From: Zobellella taiwanensis
GTDB taxonomy: Bacteria > Pseudomonadota > Gammaproteobacteria > Enterobacterales > Aeromonadaceae
Reading direction: 5' to 3'
Assembly: GCF_003012795.1 (NCBI RefSeq)
Contig: NZ_PXYH01000001.1
Span: forward strand, 186,001 to 250,000
Length of the DNA: 64,000 nucleotides
Both the position numbers and the translations under genes were made by a program. Below the pieces are notes generated by a model. The model worked only from the letters and a program-made list of their open reading frames with translations, ran no database searches and was not told where the DNA came from. Of the stretch, positions 44,851 to 53,380 are shown piece after piece (within the stretch, counting starts at the first letter, position 1; every line of letters starts with the position of its first letter).

Positions 44851-44968
44851 GCTCCCCTCCTTCGTTCATCCGCTACCCGCAATGCCGTAAAAGGCAGGCC
44901 GGGGGCCTTCACCAGCCGGGCCCCCAGTGACCAGGATGGACCAGGCTGGTTGGCGATACCGCATTTCA

Positions 44969-46189
44969 TCATGACTCCTTGAGACCGGCACCGGCTCCCG
45001 CCACGGGCAGTTCGCCCCGGTCGAGCCGGGCGGCGGTGTCGTCGGTATATTTGAGCACCAGCACCAGCAGGGTGCCCAGCACCATCACGGCGCCCGCCAG
45101 CCAGAGCGCGTCCCGGTAGCCACCGGCGCCGGTCGCCAGCCAGCCGGTCAGGGCCGGCGCCCCTATCTGGGCAATGCCGTAGGCCAGGGTCAGCTTGCCC
45201 ATCAGCCGGGCCGGATGGCCGGGATAGCAGCGCCCGGCCATGGTCAGCACCAGGCTGACGCAGCCGATGAAGGTGGCGCCGTACAGCGCCGCCCCCAGCA
45301 ACGCCGGCAGCAGGCCGTCACTCAGGGCCGGCAGCACTATGCCGCCTATCTGCAGGGCAAAGGCCAGGGCCAGGGCGCCGAGGTAGCCGGTGCGCCGCGC
45401 CACCAGATCCCACAGCATGACCGCCGGCACGGCCGCCAGCCCCATCACCAGAAACACCCTGTGGCCCAGACCCTGCAGCCCCGGCATCTGGTCGACAATG
45501 GCCACGATAAAGGTGGCGCTGACCACATAACCGTAGCCGGCACAAAAATAGGCGGCCAGCATCATGCCCAGGAAAAAGCGCCCCGGCGGATTGTCGGCCA
45601 GGTGGCTGCCGCCGGCGGCCGGCGCCGGGGCCGGCATCCACCGCCAGGCGGGCAGGCCCAGCCCCAGCCCGAGCAGGGCCAGCCATCCCCACTGGTCGCG
45701 CCAGTCCAGGCCGAGTCCCAGCATGATCTCCGCCGCCAGGGCGGCAAAGACAATACCCAGACCAACCCCGGCAAAGTGGATACCGAGTTCGCCGCGCCGG
45801 CGGTGGCGCAACAGCCAGTTCATGATAAGTCCCGCCGCCAGCAGCATGGACGCCGCCGTGCTGAGCCCGGCCAAAAACCGCAGCAGGGCCCACAGCCACC
45901 ACTGCTCGGTCAGCGCCATGGCTCCGGTGGACAACACCGCCAGCAGCAGGCCGGCCCGGTACAGGCGGAACTTGAGGGTCAGGCTGGTGAGGGAAGCAGC
46001 CACCAGGGCGCCACACAAATAGCCCAGGTAGTTGATCGCCGCCAGCCAGCCGCCACCCACCTCGTCCAGCGCCGTCTGCTGCTGCATCAGCGGCAGCAGG
46101 GGCGTATAGGCGAACCGGGCCACGCCCATGCACAGGATTTGGCTGAATACCCCGGCCAGCAGCACCCTGGCCCGGCCACCGGCCGGCAT
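44969..46189 (-). CDS. YbfB/YjiJ-family MFS transporter
   Basis: Predicted inner-membrane transporter of 406 residues with 12 hydrophobic segments. The N-terminus (LLAGVFSQILCMGVARFAYTPLLPLMQQQTALDEVGGGWLAAINYLGYLCGAL) is the YbfB/YjiJ (MFS_4) pattern. The substrate is unknown. The ATG at 46189 shares one base with the stop of the upstream amidotransferase gene (TGATG), so the pair is translationally coupled. That suggests export or import of the amidotransferase product or substrate, as inference only. Longer readings through the upstream gene are not supported. Confidence 0.85.
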   Translation of the reverse strand: MPAGGRARVLLAGVFSQILCMGVARFAYTPLLPLMQQQTALDEVGGGWLAAINYLGYLCGALVAASLTSLTLKFRLYRAGLLLAVLSTGAMALTEQWWLWALLRFLAGLSTAASMLLAAGLIMNWLLRHRRRGELGIHFAGVGLGIVFAALAAEIMLGLGLDWRDQWGWLALLGLGLGLPAWRWMPAPAPAAGGSHLADNPPGRFFLGMMLAAYFCAGYGYVVSATFIVAIVDQMPGLQGLGHRVFLVMGLAAVPAVMLWDLVARRTGYLGALALAFALQIGGIVLPALSDGLLPALLGAALYGATFIGCVSLVLTMAGRCYPGHPARLMGKLTLAYGIAQIGAPALTGWLATGAGGYRDALWLAGAVMVLGTLLVLVLKYTDDTAARLDRGELPVAGAGAGLKES

Positions 46190-46887
46190 CACGGCTTGCC
46201 GCTCGCAAGGAAACCGAGCATCAGCGCCATCACCTCCCGTCCCTGGTGGGGCTGTTCCAGGGAGTCCACGGCCTGGCGGTAGTGCGCCTCGCCGAAGCGG
46301 GCCCGCCGCTGATCGAGCAGGAAGCGGGCATAATCGACGTTGAATTCCGGATGCCCCTGCACCCCCATCACCTTGTCGCCCAGGGTAAAGGCGGCGTTGG
46401 GGCAGAACGGGGATCCGGCCAGCCGCTCGGCATCGGGCGGCAGCGCCAGTACCTGATCCTGGTGGCTGACCAGCAGGCGGTAGTCGGGCAACGCCGGGCC
46501 GGGCCGCCGCCAGTGGTAGCCGTGGTTGCCGATACCCCAGCCAGCCGGGGCTCGCGCCACCCGGCCGCCGTGCATCAGCGCCAGCAACTGGTGGCCAAAG
46601 CATACCCCGGCCACCCTTTGCCCCCTCGCCAGCAACCCGGCCAGGCGTTCGCGCAGCCGGGCCAGCCAGGGGGCATCCCCAAAGGCATCGTGGCGGGCGC
46701 CGCTGATGATCCAGCCATCCAGGGCCATGTCCGGCGCCGGCAGCTCGCCGGCCGCCGCGTCGAACACCTCCAGCCGGGCGGCGGGCTCGACCTCGTGGAT
46801 GCGTTCAAGAAACAGATCCGGGTAGTCCCCGCCCCGCCGGCGGAAATCCTCATCGGTATGATCGCACAGCAATAATCCGAGCTGCAT
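46189..46887 (-). CDS. Class I glutamine amidotransferase-like protein
   Basis: A 232-residue stand-alone GATase1-fold protein. The catalytic triad is visible: C96 in GVCFGHQLLALMHGG, with H179 and E181 in VQGHPEFN. WIISGARHDAFGD is the oxyanion-hole region. It resembles the GMP-synthase-type stand-alone amidotransferases rather than PuuD/SpuA, whose nucleophile context is GICRGxQ. The start at 46887 follows GGAGAA. It is coupled to the MFS gene downstream. Its nearness to the polyamine cluster makes a role with gamma-glutamyl amines possible but unproved. Confidence 0.8.
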   Translation of the reverse strand: MQLGLLLCDHTDEDFRRRGGDYPDLFLERIHEVEPAARLEVFDAAAGELPAPDMALDGWIISGARHDAFGDAPWLARLRERLAGLLARGQRVAGVCFGHQLLALMHGGRVARAPAGWGIGNHGYHWRRPGPALPDYRLLVSHQDQVLALPPDAERLAGSPFCPNAAFTLGDKVMGVQGHPEFNVDYARFLLDQRRARFGEAHYRQAVDSLEQPHQGREVMALMLGFLASGKP

Positions 46888-46949
46888 CGGTCGGTTCTCC
46901 TTGTCACCGCTGCGGGCCTGGGCCTCGCAGCCAAACGGCGGGCCTGGCC

Positions 46950-48071
46950 TCAGGCCTCGGCCAACACCTCCACCAGGGGCCGGCAGTCCAGCCCGTGGGC
47001 CTCGGCCACCGCCGGATACACCACCTCGCCCCGGTGAACGTTCAGCCCCGCCGCCAGGTGCTCGTCCTCCTGCAGCGCCCGCCGCCAGCCCTTGTTGGCC
47101 AAAGCCTGCACAAAGGGCAGGGTGGCGTTGGTCAGGGCAAAGGTGGAAGTGCGCGCCACCGCGCCGGGCATATTGGCCACGCAGTAATGAATAATGCCGT
47201 CCACCTCGAAGGTCGGCTGCTGGTGGGTCGTGGCCCGGCTGGTTTCGAAGCAGCCGCCCTGATCGATGGCCACGTCCACCAGCACGGCACCCGCCGGCAA
47301 CAGGGCGAGCATGTCGCGGGTCACCAGCCGGGGGGCCGAGGCGCCCGGCACCAGTACGGCGCCGATCACCAGGTCGGCCCGGGGCAGCTCGGCCTCGATG
47401 GCATCCCGGGTCGAATAGAGGCTTTTCAGGGCCGGGCCGTAGAGGGCGTCGAGTTCCTTCAGCCGGGGCAGGGACTTGTCGAACAGGGTCACGTCCGCCC
47501 CCATTCCCAGGGCCATGCGGGCGGCGTTGATGCCGACCACGCCACCGCCGAGGATCAGCACCCGTGCCGGGGCCACCCCGGGCACGCCGCCAAGCAGCAC
47601 GCCCCGCCCGCCCTGGGCCTTCTCCAGACAATGGGCGCCGGCCTGCACCGCCATGCGCCCGGCCACCTCGCTCATGGGAGCCAGCAGCGGCAACCCGCCC
47701 TGGGCATCGGTCACCGTCTCGTAGGCGATGGCGGTGCAGCCGGAAGCCAGCAGGCCCTCGGTCTGGGGCAGGTCGGGCGCCAGGTGCAGGTAGGTGAACA
47801 ACAGCTGGCCGGGCTTGAGAAGCCGGTATTCCTCCGCCTGGGGCTCCTTCACCTTGACGATCATCTCGGCCCGTTCAAACAGCTCGGCGGCCTCGGCCAC
47901 CAGCTCGGCGCCGGCGGCGGCGTACTGTTCGTCGGTCAGGCCAATGGCGGCCCCGGCGCCCTGCTGGACCCGCACCCGGTGGCCGGCGGCGGTCAGCTCC
48001 TTGACCCCGCCCGGCGTCATGCCGACCCGGTATTCATGATTCTTGATTTCCTTGGGGACTGCTATATCCAT
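46950..48071 (-). CDS. ald: Alanine dehydrogenase
   Basis: NAD-dependent interconversion of L-alanine with pyruvate and ammonia. In 373 residues the pyruvate-binding lysine K75 (VKVKEP) and catalytic H96 ([10 protein letters not shown]) sit at the family positions. The NAD loop is [43 protein letters not shown] and the closing [17 protein letters not shown] are typical. The start at 48071 follows GAGGTGAAT; an ATG six codons upstream overlaps that ribosome site. It is divergent from a PuuR-like regulator. Since the SpuC-type enzyme makes alanine from pyruvate, Ald could recycle it; that link is inference. Confidence 0.95.
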   Translation of the reverse strand: MDIAVPKEIKNHEYRVGMTPGGVKELTAAGHRVRVQQGAGAAIGLTDEQYAAAGAELVAEAAELFERAEMIVKVKEPQAEEYRLLKPGQLLFTYLHLAPDLPQTEGLLASGCTAIAYETVTDAQGGLPLLAPMSEVAGRMAVQAGAHCLEKAQGGRGVLLGGVPGVAPARVLILGGGVVGINAARMALGMGADVTLFDKSLPRLKELDALYGPALKSLYSTRDAIEAELPRADLVIGAVLVPGASAPRLVTRDMLALLPAGAVLVDVAIDQGGCFETSRATTHQQPTFEVDGIIHYCVANMPGAVARTSTFALTNATLPFVQALANKGWRRALQEDEHLAAGLNVHRGEVVYPAVAEAHGLDCRPLVEVLAEA

Positions 48072-48212
48072 ATTCACCTCTGTGTGCATGCGGTTTTGTG
48101 GGGTAAAATGCGCCCCGGCAAGCCGACCGCCCTCCTCCCCGACGGGGAACCCGGGATCATCTTGCTCGCATCCTTTTCAAGATTCAATTGCAGCTAAGGA
48201 GAAATCGCCCAG

Positions 48213-48755
48213 ATGGACATAGGCCAACGCCTCAAGGCCGTAAGGCAGCAGGCTAAACTGTCCCAGCGGGAGCTGGCCAAGCGTTCCGGCGTCACCAACG
48301 GCTTTATCTCCCAGGTCGAGAAAAACCAGGTTAGCCCCTCTATCGGCTCCCTCAAAAAGCTGCTCGACGGCCTGCCCATGTCGCTGGCCGAGTTTTTTGC
48401 CGACACTGAGGACAGCGGCCATCCCGTGGTGTACCGGGCCGACGTGCAGCCCGAACTCGGCTCGGGCAACATCAGCTACCGGCTGGTGGGCAGCGGCTTT
48501 GTGGGCCGCACCATCGGCATGATGCGTGAAACCATGGCGGTGGGCGCCGACACCGGCCCCGAGCCGCTCAGCCATGCCGGCCAGGAGTGCGGCGTGGTGA
48601 TCCGGGGCCGACTGAGATTGTTCGTGGATCAGGAGCAATACGAGCTGGGCCCGGGCGACGGTTATTATTTCGACAGCACCCGGCCCCATCGCTTTGTCAG
48701 CATCGGTGAAGAGGCGCTGGAGATGATCTCCGCCAACACCCCGCCCTCGTTCTGA
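48213..48755 (+). CDS. puuR: PuuR-type regulator (HTH plus cupin), copy 1
   Basis: Transcription factor of 180 residues. An N-terminal XRE-type helix-turn-helix (IGQRLKAVRQQAKLSQRELAKRSGVTNGFISQVEKNQVSPSIGSLKKLL, residues 3-51) is joined to a C-terminal cupin sensor domain (GQECGVVIRGRLRLFVDQEQYELGPGDGYYFDSTRPHRF). E. coli PuuR has the same layout and size and represses putrescine genes, with putrescine as inducer. It is convergent with a paralogue seven bases away and divergent from ald. The ATG follows AAGGAG at a longish distance. Which of the two copies controls which genes is unknown. Confidence 0.88.
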   Translation: MDIGQRLKAVRQQAKLSQRELAKRSGVTNGFISQVEKNQVSPSIGSLKKLLDGLPMSLAEFFADTEDSGHPVVYRADVQPELGSGNISYRLVGSGFVGRTIGMMRETMAVGADTGPEPLSHAGQECGVVIRGRLRLFVDQEQYELGPGDGYYFDSTRPHRFVSIGEEALEMISANTPPSF

Positions 48756-48762
48756 GCCTGGT

Positions 48763-49302
48763 TCAAAAGGTCGGCGGCGTGGCCGCCGACACCAGTTCGC
48801 AGCTTTCGCTGCCGAGGTTGCGAAAACGGTGGGGCTGGCGGGTATCGAAATAGTAGCCATCGCCCGCACGCAACAGGCAGCGCTGCCCACCCACGGTGAC
48901 TTCAATTTCCCCGCTCAGCACCAGCCCCGCCTCCTCGGCCTCGTTGCTGAGCATCTCCGGCCCGGTATCGGCACCGGGTGGATAGCATTCCCGTTGCAGC
49001 GCCAGCCGGCGTCCGTGCAGGGGCCCCACCAGCCACATCTGTACCTCGCCGCTGTTCATGGACACCAGCTCTTCGCCACGAAAGAACACCGGCCTCAGCG
49101 GCGCCCGCTCCAGGCTGAAGAACTCCCCCATGGAGATGGGAAAGCCGTCCAGTACCCGCTTCAGGGTGGCCACCGAAGGATTGACCGCCTCCTGCTCGAT
49201 CTGCGAGATCAGGCTGTTGTTGACCCCGGCGCGCTTGGCCAGCTCGCGCTGGGACAGGCCGTGGCGCTGGCGCAGCCACTTCAGTCGTTCCGCCAGTTCC
49301 AT
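48763..49302 (-). CDS. PuuR-type regulator (HTH plus cupin), copy 2
   Basis: A 179-residue paralogue of the gene beside it. XRE-type HTH LAERLKWLRQRHGLSQRELAKRAGVNNSLISQIEQEAVNPSVATLKRVLDGFPISMGEFF and cupin domain EAGLVLSGEIEVTVGGQRCLLRAGDGYYFDTRQPHRFRNLGSE. Both end in ANTPPSF/AATPPTF. It starts 17 bases after the last permease gene of the transporter operon, with GGAGG upstream of the ATG at 49302, so it is probably the last gene of that operon and regulates it. A longer reading upstream is a shadow of the permease gene. Confidence 0.88.
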   Translation of the reverse strand: MELAERLKWLRQRHGLSQRELAKRAGVNNSLISQIEQEAVNPSVATLKRVLDGFPISMGEFFSLERAPLRPVFFRGEELVSMNSGEVQMWLVGPLHGRRLALQRECYPPGADTGPEMLSNEAEEAGLVLSGEIEVTVGGQRCLLRAGDGYYFDTRQPHRFRNLGSESCELVSAATPPTF

Positions 49303-49319
49303 CACTTCCCTCCTCCCGT

Positions 49320-50165
49320 TCAGGCGGCCCGTGCCGCGGCCGCTTCCTGCGCCCGGCGCTGCTCGGCCCGGGCCATCAGCCACCAGCCGACAAAGGTCAC
49401 CAGCGAGACAATCAGAATGATCAGGGTCGCCAGGGCGTTGATCTTGGGGCTGACCCCCAGGCGCACGCTGGAGAACACCACCATCGGCAGGGTGGTGGCG
49501 TTGGGCCCGGACACGAAGCTGGCGATCACCAGGTCGTCGAGGGACAGGGTAAAGGCCAGCAGCCAGCCGGCGATGATGGCCGGCGCGATGATCGGCAGGG
49601 TGATCACGAAGAACACCTTGAGCGGCCGGGCGCCCAGATCCAGGGCCGCCTCCTCCACCGAACGGTCCAGCTCGCGCAGCCGGGAGCTGACCACCACCGC
49701 CACATAGGCGGTGCAGAAGGTAACATGGGCAATCCAGATGGTGCCCATGCCCCGCTGGGCGGGCCAGCCGAACAAATCCCCCAGGGCCACGAACAGCAGC
49801 AACAGCGACAGGCCGGTGATCACCTCGGGCATCACCAGGGGTGCCGTGATCATAAAGGCAAAACCGTTCTCGCCGCGAAAGCGGCCGATGCGGGTCAGCA
49901 CGAAGCCGGCCACGGTGCCCAGCACCACGGCGGCGGACGCGGCCAGAAAGGCGATGGTCAGGCTCAGGCCCACCGCCTGCATCATCATCTCGTCCCGGAA
50001 CAGCTCGCCGTACCACTGGGTCGACCAGCCGGCCCACACCGTGACCAGGCGGGAACTGTTGAAGGAGTACACGATCAGGATCAGCATCGGCAGGTAAAGA
50101 AAACCGAAGCCGAGCAGCAGGATCAGGGGACGCAGCCGGGAGCGGCTGACGGGAATGCTGTTCAT
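49320..50165 (-). CDS. potI: Putrescine/spermidine ABC transporter permease (PotI type)
   Basis: Second inner-membrane permease of the polyamine ABC importer. 281 residues with six transmembrane helices and the EAA loop VEEAALDLGARPLKVFFVITLPIIAPAI, which contacts the ATPase. SLDDLVIASFVSGPNATTLPMVVFSSVR is the PotI/PotC-type hallmark. Start three bases after the upstream permease stop. Order on the minus strand is potF-potG-potH-potI, as in E. coli. Confidence 0.93.
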   Translation of the reverse strand: MNSIPVSRSRLRPLILLLGFGFLYLPMLILIVYSFNSSRLVTVWAGWSTQWYGELFRDEMMMQAVGLSLTIAFLAASAAVVLGTVAGFVLTRIGRFRGENGFAFMITAPLVMPEVITGLSLLLLFVALGDLFGWPAQRGMGTIWIAHVTFCTAYVAVVVSSRLRELDRSVEEAALDLGARPLKVFFVITLPIIAPAIIAGWLLAFTLSLDDLVIASFVSGPNATTLPMVVFSSVRLGVSPKINALATLIILIVSLVTFVGWWLMARAEQRRAQEAAAARAA

Positions 50166-50168
50166 GGT

Positions 50169-51062
50169 TCAGCCCTCCATCTCTTTGCGCTGGTTGCGGT
50201 GAAACCACATGATGGGCACCATCAGCAGCAGCAGCATGATGCTGGCCACCGCCGCCGCTATCGGCCAGTCCCGGTTGTTGAAGAACTCCTGCCACAGCAC
50301 CCGCCCGATCAGCAGGGTATCGGGGCCGCCGAGCAGTTCGGGGATGACAAACTCGCCCACCGCCGGGATAAACACCAGCATGGAGCCGGCAATGATGCCG
50401 CCCTTGATCAGGGGCACTATCACCGTCAGCAGGGTTTTCCAGGGCCGGGCACCCAGGTCCGCCGCCGCCTCCACCAGGGAATAGTCGAGCCGCATCAGGG
50501 CGGTATACAGGGGCAGCACCATAAACGGCAGGTAGGCGTAGACGATGCCGATATAGACGGCGGTGTTGGTGTTGAGGATCTGCAGGGGGCTGTCGATCAC
50601 CCCCAGCCAGAGCAGCAGATTGTTGAGAAAGCCGTTGTTGCCGAGGATGCCCATCCAGGCGTAGACCCGGATCAGGAAGGACGTCCAGGACGGCAGTATC
50701 ACCAGCATCAGCAGCACATTGCGGGTGGAAGGCCGCGAATGGACAATGGCCCAGGCCAGGGGAAAGCCGATCAGCAGGCACAGCAGGGTGGAGATGGCCG
50801 CCACCTTGAGCGACTGCAGGTAGGACTGGAGATAGAGGCTGTCGCTGAGCAGGAACAGATAATTGCTGAACGACAGCACTATGTTCAGTTGTTCGTTGGC
50901 ATAGCTGATCACCTGGCTGTAGGGCGGTATCGCCAGGGCCGCCTGGGACAGGCTGATCTTGAATACGATAAGAAAGGGGATCAGGAAAAACAGCAGCAGC
51001 CAGGTATACGGCAGGGCGATAACCAGCCGCCGGCCGGCGCGCAGTCGGGCTCGGGTGTTCAT
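50169..51062 (-). CDS. potH: Putrescine/spermidine ABC transporter permease (PotH type)
   Basis: First inner-membrane permease of the polyamine importer. 297 residues with a short cytoplasmic start rich in Arg, six hydrophobic segments and the EAA loop LVEAAADLGARPWKTLLTVIVPLIKGGI. VGEFVIPELLGGPDTLLIGRVLWQEFFNNRDWPIAAA is characteristic of PotH/PotB. It begins ten bases after potG. Confidence 0.93.
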   Translation of the reverse strand: MNTRARLRAGRRLVIALPYTWLLLFFLIPFLIVFKISLSQAALAIPPYSQVISYANEQLNIVLSFSNYLFLLSDSLYLQSYLQSLKVAAISTLLCLLIGFPLAWAIVHSRPSTRNVLLMLVILPSWTSFLIRVYAWMGILGNNGFLNNLLLWLGVIDSPLQILNTNTAVYIGIVYAYLPFMVLPLYTALMRLDYSLVEAAADLGARPWKTLLTVIVPLIKGGIIAGSMLVFIPAVGEFVIPELLGGPDTLLIGRVLWQEFFNNRDWPIAAAVASIMLLLLMVPIMWFHRNQRKEMEG

Positions 51063-51072
51063 GTTCAGCTCC

Positions 51073-52197
51073 CTAGATCAGCAGGACGGCGCAACTGTCC
51101 GCCTCCCAGCGCAAAAAGACGGTATCGCCCCAGGTGGGGGCCCCCTTGCGCTGGCGGTCCACATTGGGCAGGGTCGCCAGGATGCGCTTGCCCGAGGCCA
51201 GCCGCACATGATAGATGGACAGGCCGCCCAGGTAGGCTATCTCGTCCACCACGCCGGCCAGCCAGTTGGCCTCTTCCAGCGGTTGCACCAGGCTGAGGTG
51301 CATTTTTTCCGGGCGCACCGCTATCATCAGCGGCAGTCCCTCGGCGATGGACAGGCCGTGGTTAATCCGCAGCGGCTGCGCCAGATCCGGGCAACGCACC
51401 TCGGCGCTGTCGGTATCGTTGGCCGCCAGCACGCCGTCGAACACATTGACCGAGCCAATAAACTCGGCGCTGTAGCGGCAATTGGGATACTCGTACACAT
51501 CCAGGGGATCGCCCACCTGCACCAGCCGGCCCTTGTTCATGATGGCGATGCGCCCGGCCATGGTCATGGCCTCTTCCTGGTCGTGGGTCACCATGACGCA
51601 GGTCACCCCCACCTTTTCGATGATGTTGACCAGTTCGAGCTGCATTTCTTCCCTGAGCTTCTTGTCGAGCGCCCCCATGGGCTCGTCCAGCAACAGCAGC
51701 TTGGGCCGCTTGGCCAGGCTGCGCGCCAGGGCCACCCGCTGGCGCTGGCCGCCGGAAAGCTGGTGGGGCTTGCGCCGGGCGTAATCCTCCATGTGCACCA
51801 GCCTGAGCATCTGCTCCACCCGTTCGGCGATCTCCGCCCGGGGCAGCCTGTCCTGCTTGAGGCCGAAGGCGATATTGGCCTCCACCGTCATATGGGGAAA
51901 CAGGGCATAGGACTGGAACATCATATTGATGGGCCGCTCATAGGGCGGCACCTCGGCGATGTCGACGCCGTCGAGCAGGATCTCGCCCTTGCTCGGCTGC
52001 TCGAAGCCGGCCAGCATGCGCAGCAGGGTCGACTTGCCGCAACCCGAGGCCCCGAGCAGGGCGAAAATCTCGCCGCGCCGGATGCTGAGGCTGACGTCGT
52101 CCACCGCCGGCTGGCCGTCGAACAACTTGCTGATGCCGCGGATTTCGAGGAAGGGCCTGGCCTGCGCCGACGCGGCCTGGGTATCGTTTTCCGGCAT
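51073..52197 (-). CDS. potG: Putrescine/spermidine ABC transporter ATP-binding protein
   Basis: ATPase that drives the polyamine importer. 374 residues. Walker A GASGCGKST, signature LSGGQRQRVALARSL, Walker B LLLLDEPMGALD and the H-loop His in VTHDQEEAM are intact. A C-terminal TOBE-type domain follows from about residue 290 (MIAVRPEKMHLS). I start at the ATG 52197 because AAGGAGGTG lies six bases upstream; a GTG six bases earlier overlaps that site. A palindrome separates it from potF. Confidence 0.94.
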   Translation of the reverse strand: MPENDTQAASAQARPFLEIRGISKLFDGQPAVDDVSLSIRRGEIFALLGASGCGKSTLLRMLAGFEQPSKGEILLDGVDIAEVPPYERPINMMFQSYALFPHMTVEANIAFGLKQDRLPRAEIAERVEQMLRLVHMEDYARRKPHQLSGGQRQRVALARSLAKRPKLLLLDEPMGALDKKLREEMQLELVNIIEKVGVTCVMVTHDQEEAMTMAGRIAIMNKGRLVQVGDPLDVYEYPNCRYSAEFIGSVNVFDGVLAANDTDSAEVRCPDLAQPLRINHGLSIAEGLPLMIAVRPEKMHLSLVQPLEEANWLAGVVDEIAYLGGLSIYHVRLASGKRILATLPNVDRQRKGAPTWGDTVFLRWEADSCAVLLI

Positions 52198-52220
52198 GTT
52201 CACCTCCTTGCGAAACTAAG

Positions 52221-52244
52221 GCGGGGTGCCCGCGGGCACCCCGC
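52221..52244. repeat. 24-base perfect palindrome between potF and potG
   Basis: GCGGGGTGCCCG is followed directly by its reverse complement. In RNA it gives a ten-base GC stem with a four-base loop, five bases after the potF stop codon. No T run follows, so it looks less like a terminator than like an intercistronic hairpin that protects or sets apart the binding-protein mRNA. Confidence 0.85.
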
Positions 52245-52249
52245 AACCG

Positions 52250-53362
52250 TCAGCGACCGGTCTTGACCCGGGTCCAGGCCCGGGTGATCACCCGGTTGAC
52301 GTTCTGGGGCAGTATCTTGGCGGTGTAGAGCTTGGCCGCCGCCTCCTCGGTGGGATAGATGCCGGTATCGTTCAGGATTTCCTCATCCACGAAGGCCTTG
52401 GCGGCGCTGTTGGCATTGGCGTAGGCCACATAGTTGGATACCCCGGCGATCACCTCGGGCTTCATCAGGTAGTCGATGAGCTTGTGGGCGTTGTCCGGGT
52501 GCTTGGCATCGCGGGGAATGGTCAGCATGTCGAACCACATCAGGGCACCTTCCTTGGGAATGCTGTAGGCCACATTGACCCCCTGATCCGCCTCGTCGGC
52601 CCGGTCCCGCGCCTGCAGGATGTCGCCGGACCAGCCCACCGCCACACAGATGTCGCCGTTGGCCAGATCGTTGATGTATTTGGAGGAATGGAAATAGGTG
52701 ATATGGGGCCGCAGGCTCAGCATCAGCTCGGTGGCCGGACCGTTGTAGTCGGCGACCTCGGTACTGTTGGGATCCAGCCCCTGGTAATTGAGGGCGGCGG
52801 CGAAAATTTCGGTGGGGGCATCGAGGAAGGCGACCCCGCACTGGCTGAGTTTTTCCAGGTTTTCGGGTTTCATCACCAGGTCCCAGGAGTCCACCGGCGC
52901 CTCCGCCCCCAGCGCTTCCTTAACCTTGTCGACGTTGTAACCGATGCCGGTGGTACCCCACAGGTAGGGTACGCCGAACTTGTTGTCCGGATCCTTCTCC
53001 GCCAGCAAGGCCATGATCCTGGGATCCAGGTTGCCGTAATTGCCGAGCTTGGACTTGTCGAGTTCGAGGAAGGCACCCGCCTGGATTTGCCGGCCCATAA
53101 AGTCGCCGGTCGGCACCACCACGTCGAAACCGGTGTTGCCCGCCAGCAGCTTGGCCTCCAGCACCTCGTTGGAGTCGAACACGTCATAGGTGACCTGGAT
53201 GCCGGTTTCCCGGGTAAAGTTGGCCAGGGTGTCTTCCGCGATATAGTCGGACCAGTTATAGAAGTTGACCTGGGCCGGCTCCTGGGCCTGGGCGCTCAGC
53301 GCCAGCCCCACGCCGCTGGCCAGCAGGCCCAGCCGAAAACCCTGTTGCAGTTTGTTCGCCAT
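52250..53362 (-). CDS. potF: Polyamine periplasmic binding protein
   Basis: Captures putrescine or spermidine in the periplasm for the PotGHI importer. 370 residues with a signal peptide (MANKLQQGFRLGLLASGVGLALSAQAQ) and the PotD/PotF fold: VNFYNWSDYIAEDTL, FDVVVPTGDFMGRQI, VPYLWGTTGIGYN and CVAVGWSGDILQARDRA. Closest by eye to PotF/SpuD/SpuE, and preference between putrescine and spermidine cannot be told. It follows the aminotransferase gene by 18 bases, in the order of the Pseudomonas spu operon. Confidence 0.94.
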   Translation of the reverse strand: MANKLQQGFRLGLLASGVGLALSAQAQEPAQVNFYNWSDYIAEDTLANFTRETGIQVTYDVFDSNEVLEAKLLAGNTGFDVVVPTGDFMGRQIQAGAFLELDKSKLGNYGNLDPRIMALLAEKDPDNKFGVPYLWGTTGIGYNVDKVKEALGAEAPVDSWDLVMKPENLEKLSQCGVAFLDAPTEIFAAALNYQGLDPNSTEVADYNGPATELMLSLRPHITYFHSSKYINDLANGDICVAVGWSGDILQARDRADEADQGVNVAYSIPKEGALMWFDMLTIPRDAKHPDNAHKLIDYLMKPEVIAGVSNYVAYANANSAAKAFVDEEILNDTGIYPTEEAAAKLYTAKILPQNVNRVITRAWTRVKTGR

Positions 53363-53380
53363 GGTGTTTCTCCGTCCTTG

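Noticed and set aside
44851..44968. A terminator in the gap before the DUF1232 gene
   Set aside because: An inverted repeat (GGGGGCC/GGCCCCC with an 11-base loop) exists, but the T-rich tail is poor and interrupted, so I did not list it.
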